DNA of 29,033 bases, taken from contig CAAEBN010000030.1 in the NCBI GenBank assembly GCA_900754075.1, positions 1-29,033 on the forward strand, in the 5' to 3' direction. The notes under the pieces were generated by a model. The model was not told the origin of the DNA. It searched no databases and worked only from the letters and a program-made list of their open reading frames with translations. Within the stretch, counting starts at the first letter, position 1, and the number at the start of each line of letters is the position of its first letter. This document shows, in pieces, positions 24,196 to 29,033 of this stretch. This stretch comes from an uncultured Collinsella sp. (lineage in GTDB: Bacteria; Actinomycetota; Coriobacteriia; Coriobacteriales; Coriobacteriaceae). Made by a program: the position numbers and the translations under genes.

Positions 24196-25224
24196 ATGGC
24201 CAACAAAGTCACCCTCAAGCAGATCGCCCAGGAGGTGGGGCTTTCCCCCTCGTCGGTCTCGCTTGTGCTCAATAATCGGCCCTGTCGCATCTCGGAAGAA
24301 AACCGCAAGCTCATCAAAGAGGTCGCGGCGCGCAACCACTATGTTCCCAACCAGATCGCGCGCAGCCTGGTCATGCGCGAGTCGCGCACCCTGGGCCTTA
24401 TCGTCCCTAACATCGAGAGCCGCTTTTTTGCCTCGCTCGCCGGTAGCCTGGAAAAGCGCTGCCGCGAGGACGGCTATGCGCTCTTCATTACCAGCTCGGG
24501 CGGAAGCGCCGATGACGATCTGGAGCTGCTGCGCCAGCTGGTGACGCGCGGCGTTGATGGCGTCTTCCTGGTCGTAGGCGACGAGTTCTCCGACGACCGC
24601 GCCCTGCGCGAAGAAGTCAGCCATCTGCCTATCCCTGCCGTGATGGTCGACCGTGCCATTGAGGGGCTCGAGTGCGACAAGGTGATGTTCGACCACGAGA
24701 TGGGTGGCTACATGGCCACTCGCTATCTGATCGAGCAGGGCCACCGTCGCATTGCCTGCTTGGTTAACGCGCGCCGTTCCAATACGGGGCGTAAGCGACT
24801 TGCCGGCTATGAGCGCGCGCTGCGCGAGGTTGGCCTGCCTATCGACGCACGTTTGGAGTTTGAGAGCGAGTACTACATTCCGAGTGCCTATGAGGCCTCG
24901 GAGGCGGTGCTCGCAACTGATGCCACCGCTGTGTTCGCAAGTTCGGATAACATCGCCCTCGGTCTGCTCAAGCGCTTGCACGAGATGGGGAAGAGCATCC
25001 CGGGCGATATCTCGGTGGTGAGCTATGACAACTCGGCGGCCGACGTTCTCTTTGAGCCGGCGCTGACCGCGATTGAGCAGGATCCTGGTGTCCTTGCGGA
25101 GCATGCTTTTGGCTGCATGTCCAAGCGTCTTGCCGGTAGGGGCGGCAGGCGTGCCGAAGAGGTCGTCCTGGAGCCGGCGCTTATCGTTAAGGGCAGCGTG
25201 CTCGAGCTTACCGAATGTAGCTAA
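24196..25224 (+). CDS. LacI-family transcriptional regulator
   Basis: 342 residues; GGAAGGAG lies 5 bases before the ATG. Residues 3-50 are the LacI helix-turn-helix with hinge (VTLKQIAQEVGLSPSSVSLVLN, VPNQIARSLV). Residues about 60-335 are a periplasmic-binding-protein-like sensor domain (TLGLIVPNIESRFFASL, VDGVFLVVGDEF, AVFASSDNIALGLLKRL, ISVVSYDNSA). The effector is presumably a sugar or nucleoside, but none can be named. No transporter or enzyme gene adjoins it; murB is divergent and the next gene downstream is unrelated. It could act on distant sugar genes or as a global CcpA-like regulator. The gap upstream has a possible -10 (TATACT, 24156-24161). Confidence 0.92.
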   Translation: MANKVTLKQIAQEVGLSPSSVSLVLNNRPCRISEENRKLIKEVAARNHYVPNQIARSLVMRESRTLGLIVPNIESRFFASLAGSLEKRCREDGYALFITSSGGSADDDLELLRQLVTRGVDGVFLVVGDEFSDDRALREEVSHLPIPAVMVDRAIEGLECDKVMFDHEMGGYMATRYLIEQGHRRIACLVNARRSNTGRKRLAGYERALREVGLPIDARLEFESEYYIPSAYEASEAVLATDATAVFASSDNIALGLLKRLHEMGKSIPGDISVVSYDNSAADVLFEPALTAIEQDPGVLAEHAFGCMSKRLAGRGGRRAEEVVLEPALIVKGSVLELTECS

Positions 25225-25278
25225 GCGTACTTGTTTGTTTGCATAGATTGCATGCGGAGTGTCCGCTATTTGCCGGCG

Positions 25279-25351
25279 GGGCCGGGGTGCCTGCCTTGTT
25301 TTGAAAAGTGGGCTCCGCGAACTTCTCAAAACAAGGCAGGCACCCCGGCCC
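25279..25351. repeat. Long perfect palindrome after the LacI-family gene
   Basis: The 26-bp arms 25279-25304 and 25326-25351 are exact inverted repeats. The 21-base middle pairs further (AAGT/ACTT after one A-C mismatch), leaving a small loop around GGGCTCCGCGA. No T run follows. It has the same plan as the other long palindromes here, with private arms and a short distinct core, but its core is not that of copies A and B. Confidence 0.85.
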
Positions 25352-25472
25352 TCGTCCGTAAACTCTTCCGCTGGGCGAACCATAGACGCCGCGTACCGAT
25401 ACGGTAAAGTGGCGGCTTGAAATTGGGGCTATATTCAGCTTGAGTTGTTTAATGCTAGTACGGGAGGGTGAT

Positions 25473-25961
25473 ATGGGGCTGTTCAAGAAGAAAAACCCGC
25501 AGGATGCCTTTGATCCCGATGTGTTTACCATCACGGATACGATTTTGGACCCACCGCGGTTTACGTTTTTGCCGGCTATCTACCAGGATGCCACGCGCCG
25601 CAAGTGGGCCGTGCATCAGCGCGGCGGCGAGCCGAAGATTTTTGACTATGCGGACGTGTTGCAGTGCGAAGTGGCCGAGGCGGGCGATCCGGAGGCCGAA
25701 GAAGCGGTCTCTAAACAGGAATTTGCCCAGCGTATCCTGGCAAATCCTGCCAAGGCGGCGAAAATAAATGCTGCCAAGCGTAATATGTGTCTTGGTATGG
25801 GCGTTGTTGTGGCGGTTCAGACGGGAAAAGACGAGGTTTCCAAATTAGAGATTCCCGTTATGACCGACGAGGTCAAACGCGATTCAAGTCTATATAAGTC
25901 GTATCGGAATGTCGCCGAGAAGATCAAGGCCGAATTTGATGCCATGGGAGGGCTGACCTAA
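25473..25961 (+). CDS. Unrecognised small cytoplasmic protein
   Basis: 162 residues from ATG 25473, with a good GGGAGGGTG site; an ATG 33 bases upstream is less likely. It begins MGLFKKKNP, a basic start without signal or membrane helix. A central block (RKWAVHQRGGEPKIFDYADVLQCEVAEAG) resembles the beta-rich PH-like repeats of DUF4428/DUF4429-type proteins, in which a similar IY.Y.DI...E pattern occurs, but the match is too weak to name. The C-terminal third is a mix of helix and strand with no motif I know. It sits between a LacI gene and two GntR genes and starts 38 bases ahead of the first of these, so it could be co-transcribed with them. Confidence 0.7.
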   Translation: MGLFKKKNPQDAFDPDVFTITDTILDPPRFTFLPAIYQDATRRKWAVHQRGGEPKIFDYADVLQCEVAEAGDPEAEEAVSKQEFAQRILANPAKAAKINAAKRNMCLGMGVVVAVQTGKDEVSKLEIPVMTDEVKRDSSLYKSYRNVAEKIKAEFDAMGGLT

Positions 25962-25999
25962 TTTTGGCGGCATACGTGTCTGAATGAGGAGTCTGTGCA

Positions 26000-26767
26000 A
26001 TGGCAGGCGAATCTTATGCAATTCCCCCCAAAGATCGTGCTGTTGAGGGAATTCTTTGGTATATCCAGCACCATCAGCTTGCCGGCGGCGATCGCCTGCC
26101 GGCCGAGCGCGTGCTGTGCGAAGAGATTGGCGTTTCGCGTACGGCGTTGCGTGCCGGTATCACGCGGCTTATTTCGTGTGGAACGCTCGAGAGCCGTCGC
26201 GGATCGGGCACGTATGTGTGTCCTCCCAAGCCGCTGAACATCTTCCAGGAAACGTATAACTTTTCCGATGCTGTGCGGACTGCCGGCCTGCACCCCTCTT
26301 CTCGTCTGGTTTCCACCGGGACCATCGAGGCGGATGAGGCGCTTGCCGACAAGCTTGGGGTGGCTGTAGGCGCTCCCTTGCTCCGCATGCAGCGCGTTCG
26401 ACTTATTGAGGGCGAGCCGGCGTCAATCGAGACCGCTCACGTTAACCTGTCCCTGTGCCCATCGCTTCCCGAGCACGATTTTGAGTGTGAGAGCCTTTAC
26501 GATGTCTTGCTCAAAGAAGGTGGCGTGCGCGTTGAGCATGGACGTGAGCATATCTCCATCTCGCGTTTGAACGTCGAAGAGGCCGAGCTGCTCCAGCAAG
26601 AAGAGGGAACGCCGGTGTTCTATGAGAGCTCGATCGAATTTGATAAGGACATGCGTTTTGTGGAGCATTGCAAATCGGTGATTTTGCCCACAAAGTTCCG
26701 CTTTGCCGATAACGGCGAAGAGAACGGCATGAGGAGCGTGGCAGGTGAACAATGGCTGAAACAGTAG
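26000..26767 (+). CDS. GntR-family (HutC/UTRA) transcriptional regulator 1
   Basis: 255 residues; GAGGAG lies 8 bases before the ATG. Residues about 10-75 are the GntR winged helix (LPAERVLCEEIGVSRTALRAGITRL with wing RRGSGTYV). Residues about 90-240 are a UTRA sensor domain (LLRMQRVRLIEGEPASIETAHVNL). The end overlaps the next gene, also a HutC-type regulator, by 16 bases, so the two are made together. Both precede two SIS-domain genes, with operator-like palindromes in the gap, which suggests that they sense a phosphosugar or sugar-amine related to the downstream pathway. Confidence 0.9.
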   Translation: MAGESYAIPPKDRAVEGILWYIQHHQLAGGDRLPAERVLCEEIGVSRTALRAGITRLISCGTLESRRGSGTYVCPPKPLNIFQETYNFSDAVRTAGLHPSSRLVSTGTIEADEALADKLGVAVGAPLLRMQRVRLIEGEPASIETAHVNLSLCPSLPEHDFECESLYDVLLKEGGVRVEHGREHISISRLNVEEAELLQQEEGTPVFYESSIEFDKDMRFVEHCKSVILPTKFRFADNGEENGMRSVAGEQWLKQ

Positions 26768-27465
26768 ATGCCACCCCGGTTTATATGCGCATTCGACGCC
26801 GCATCGAGGAACGTATCGAGCGCGGTGCATATCCCACGGGTTCCATGATTCCGTCCGAAAAAGACCTCGCCGAGGAATTTGGTACGACACGCTTGACCAT
26901 CCGAAGCGCTGTCGATGAGCTGGTTCGGCGCGGGCAGATTCGCCGTGTTCGGGGAAAAGGTGCCTTTGTGGCGCAGAAAGTACCTGCTTTTTTTGAACGC
27001 ACGGTCGGTTTCCGTGAATCGGTCCGTGCTTCGGGCGGCGAGCCGTCCATCCGTATTCTCGCGCGTTCCAAGCGTTATGCGGGGCCATATTACGCCGACC
27101 TGTTTGGCATCGCCGAGGACGACCTGCTCTATTCCGTTCGACGCCTGAACTGCATAAACGGTAGCCCCGTATCGATTGAGACGGCGCTGATTCCCTGCCT
27201 GCTGTTCCCAACCATCGAAGATATTGACGTGTCGGTCTTCAGTTTGTACGAGACCTATGAGATGCTGGGCCGAAAGCCAGTCATGGCACAGGAAAAGCTC
27301 GATATCGAAGCGCTGGGCGCACGAGATGCCGGCCTCCTTGGACTGGAACAGGGCGATCTTGTTTTGCTTTTGGAATGCGTGAGCTATGACGCGAGCGGTC
27401 AGGCTATCGAGTATGTAAAGTCCTTCAATCGTGGCGATACGGGCGGCTACACCTATACGTACTAG
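26752..27465 (+). CDS. GntR-family (HutC/UTRA) transcriptional regulator 2
   Basis: 237 residues, starting inside the end of regulator 1 with AGGTGA upstream. Winged helix at about residues 10-75 (IPSEKDLAEEFGTTRLTIRSAVDELVRRG, wing GKGAFV), UTRA domain at about 90-235 (LLYSVRRLNCINGSPVSIETALI, QAIEYVKSFNRGDTGGYTY). The two regulators are clearly different in sequence, so they are not a recent duplication. They may form heterodimers or sense different ligands. Similar regulators control fructoselysine and aminosugar operons. Confidence 0.9.
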   Translation: MAETVDATPVYMRIRRRIEERIERGAYPTGSMIPSEKDLAEEFGTTRLTIRSAVDELVRRGQIRRVRGKGAFVAQKVPAFFERTVGFRESVRASGGEPSIRILARSKRYAGPYYADLFGIAEDDLLYSVRRLNCINGSPVSIETALIPCLLFPTIEDIDVSVFSLYETYEMLGRKPVMAQEKLDIEALGARDAGLLGLEQGDLVLLLECVSYDASGQAIEYVKSFNRGDTGGYTYTY

Positions 27466-27521
27466 CTGGTATTTTGTGAATAACGGCTGGGAAACTAACC
27501 AGTTTTGATCGTTGGGTCAGC

Positions 27522-27531
27522 TGTATATACA
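27522..27531. promoter_or_regulatory. Operator-like palindrome upstream of the SIS operon
   Basis: TGTATATACA is a perfect palindrome close to known HutC/GntR sites of the TTGTATATACAA type. It lies in the 193-bp gap between the second regulator and the first SIS gene, which has no clear terminator. Confidence 0.5.
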
Positions 27532-27619
27532 ACCTTACATGGCTCAAAATCGACCGTTCGCCGAAGGGGATAAATTAATCGACAAAGAGGTATCAAAAAG
27601 CCGTAACCTGTAACTGTGA

Positions 27620-27636
27620 TTGGTATCAAATACTAA
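27620..27636. promoter_or_regulatory. Second operator-like site next to the SIS gene start
   Basis: TTGGTAT-CAA-ATACTAA is a dyad with one mismatch, ending 22 bases before the start codon. The half-site word GGTATCAAA also occurs at 27590-27598. GGTAT-type half sites are common in HutC-family operators. Confidence 0.5.
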
Positions 27637-27658
27637 TGATTTATTACGAGGTGAGACG

Positions 27659-28774
27659 ATGAAGATGCTCGATTACGTTCAGCTTGCCCATGTGCGTATG
27701 GGAGAGAACCTCGAGCGTTCGTCTGAGCTGGTAGCGCAGCTCGTTGATATTTTCCAGTCCGGTTCTTTTGACGCGCTGCGCATCGTTGCTTCGGGTTCGT
27801 CGCGCCATGCTGCGGATTGCGCCCGCGATTACCTGCAAGATGCGCTGCAGATGCAGGTGTCCGTTGTGACGCCCGAGGCCTTCGTCGATTTTGAACACAC
27901 CTATCCACAGCATGCGCTTAACATTGCCGTCTCGCAGAGCGGCTATTCAACCAATACGATTGCGGCGCTCGATTACATGCGCGCACACGATATGGCTGCA
28001 GTTGCGCTCACGGCAAACGTCGAGGCACCCATCAAGGAACACGCTGACATCGTTCTTGACTACGGTGTGGGCGTCGAGTCGGTGGACTTTGTGACTCTGG
28101 GCGTCGAGGTTCTCGTTGAGTACCTGGTGCTCTTTGGTATTTACGGCGGTCAGGCGCGCGGAACGATTGACGCCAAGGGCGTTGCCCAGCGTCTTGACGA
28201 CCTGCGCGAGGCTATCCAGGCCAATGCCGTGATGTGCAAGACCGCCGAGGCATATGTCCAAGACCACATGCTCGAGCTTTCTGAGCACACGCCCGCTATG
28301 GTCGTCGGCAACGGCCCCAACTATGGTGTTGCCGAGGAGGCAGCGCTCAAGCTGAGCGAGACCATCAAGATTCCTGCCATGCATCACGAAGGCGAGGAGT
28401 TCGTCCACGGTCCCGAGATGCAGATCGTTCCGGGCTATCTGGTGTTTATTGTCGACGATCCGCAGGGGTCGGAGCGTCTTGCGAATATCGCCGATGCGCT
28501 ATCGAACGTTACGACAAAAACGGTGCTGCTCACGGCCCATCCCAAGGGTGGGGCTCACGAGGTTGTGGTGCCTCAGGTGGCTCCGCTGCTCAGCGCAATT
28601 CCCAATCTCGTGTTCTTCCAGACGGTTGCGGCAATAATCGCCGAGCGTCTGAAGTCATGGGACGTTCACCCGTATCTCGATGCCGTCTCCAGGCAAATGG
28701 AGGTCAAGGCAGAGGGCTACGAAGAGTCAGTCAATGCGCTTAAGGCCAAAGCGGCTGAGTGTTACGGAATGTAA
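27659..28774 (+). CDS. SIS-domain sugar isomerase/deglycase (GlmS-isomerase/AgaS/FrlB-like)
   Basis: 371 residues from ATG 27659, with GAGGTGA upstream. It has two SIS phosphosugar-binding domains, about residues 30-170 (LRIVASGSSRHAA with the Ser-rich phosphate loop, AVSQSGYSTNTIAALDYM) and about 200-345 (AMVVGNGPNYGVAEEAALKLSET and MHHEGEEFVHGPE, the GlmS-like catalytic helix region). The glutaminase part of GlmS is absent. Such proteins isomerise or deaminate hexosamine phosphates, or split fructoselysine- or glucoselysine-6-phosphate. A second SIS gene follows after 60 bases. The pair plus HutC regulators resembles the gfr/frl deglycase loci, in which one SIS protein handles each lysine adduct. 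Confidence 0.85.
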   Translation: MKMLDYVQLAHVRMGENLERSSELVAQLVDIFQSGSFDALRIVASGSSRHAADCARDYLQDALQMQVSVVTPEAFVDFEHTYPQHALNIAVSQSGYSTNTIAALDYMRAHDMAAVALTANVEAPIKEHADIVLDYGVGVESVDFVTLGVEVLVEYLVLFGIYGGQARGTIDAKGVAQRLDDLREAIQANAVMCKTAEAYVQDHMLELSEHTPAMVVGNGPNYGVAEEAALKLSETIKIPAMHHEGEEFVHGPEMQIVPGYLVFIVDDPQGSERLANIADALSNVTTKTVLLTAHPKGGAHEVVVPQVAPLLSAIPNLVFFQTVAAIIAERLKSWDVHPYLDAVSRQMEVKAEGYEESVNALKAKAAECYGM

Positions 28775-28834
28775 GCGGGTTTTGATGCCCGTTGGCATGG
28801 GGGATGTGGAAACAACCCCAGAAAGGAGAGACAA

Positions 28835-29033
28835 ATGAAGGAAACCGAGAAGATCGAGATCATGCATTTCGACCAGGAGGGCTATCTCGAGGACGGCAAG
28901 GCGCTCTACGAGACCGGCAAGAAGATGACCGCGCTCGCCGACAAGGTTGCCGACGAGGGCTACGACGCCGTGTTCCTGATGGGCGTCGGCGGCACCTGGG
29001 ACGAGCTCATGCAGCTCGAGTACCTCATGAACA
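28835..29033 (+). CDS. SIS-domain protein, FrlB-type deglycase (partial, cut by window end)
   Basis: Only the first 66 residues are in the window. GAAAGGAG precedes the ATG. The readable text ends in the first SIS strand and phosphate loop (VFLMGVGGTWDELM, then LEYLM). An FFD/HFD-type start followed by GVGGT is the pattern of FrlB/GfrF-type fructoselysine-6-phosphate deglycases, though the catalytic part lies beyond the edge. It is second in the operon begun at 27659. A sugar PTS would be expected next if this is a gfr-like locus. Confidence 0.75.
   Translation, partial: MKETEKIEIMHFDQEGYLEDGKALYETGKKMTALADKVADEGYDAVFLMGVGGTWDELMQLEYLMN

Overview
The window looks like chromosomal DNA of a gut Coriobacteriia, most probably a Collinsella species. 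This is inferred from the high G+C, the mix of genes and the many long palindromes between genes; no phylogenetic test was possible. It is dominated by housekeeping and alpha-glucan metabolism genes, with an unusually rich set of intergenic structures. I see no phage, plasmid, CRISPR array or transposase gene.

Layout. (1) 1-2463: a palindromic repeat, then a CstA-family transporter behind a leader that has a promoter with an operator-like palindrome, a 14-codon leader peptide ending Ile-Ile-Ser-Val-Val-Ile-Ile-stop and an intrinsic terminator. (2) 2543-4774: a protein with a winged-helix-like N-terminus, a long low-complexity linker and a C-terminal TOPRIM domain resembling Wadjet JetD, with no jetABC beside it. 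(3) 4783-5340: a mosaic of long palindromes next to tRNA-Gln(TTG). (4) Minus strand, 10096 down to 5350: a PTS permease fused to a HAD phosphatase, a polyprenyl diphosphate synthase, a peptidoglycan-binding-domain protein and the tRNA. (5) 10326-15828: a TreR-like GntR regulator and a four-gene carbohydrate ABC transporter operon. (6) 15849-16092: a three-unit hairpin array. (7) Minus strand, 21356 down to 16173: galE, malQ, glgP. (8) 21623-25351: a secreted coiled-coil cell-wall hydrolase, a full copy of the palindromic repeat, murB, a LacI regulator and another long palindrome. (9) 25473-end: a small unrecognised protein, two overlapping GntR/HutC regulators and two SIS-domain genes, the last cut by the window edge.

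How it fits together. The ABC transporter would import maltodextrin-like oligosaccharides. MalQ and GlgP would convert them to glucose and glucose-1-phosphate, and GalE links to UDP-galactose. The PTS-HAD fusion would import a second, related sugar. A 12-bp palindrome, TTGTTTAAACAA or a close variant, lies upstream of the PTS gene, the TreR-like regulator, the ABC operon (two sites) and malQ, suggesting one local regulon, probably under the TreR-like repressor. The GntR-GntR-SIS-SIS end resembles fructoselysine/glucoselysine deglycase loci.

Most notable: a dispersed element whose 69-70 bp core is conserved while its flanking arms are unrelated between copies yet self-complementary within each; the branched-chain-residue leader peptide upstream of cstA; the hairpin array; the PTS-HAD fusion; and the orphan JetD-like protein.
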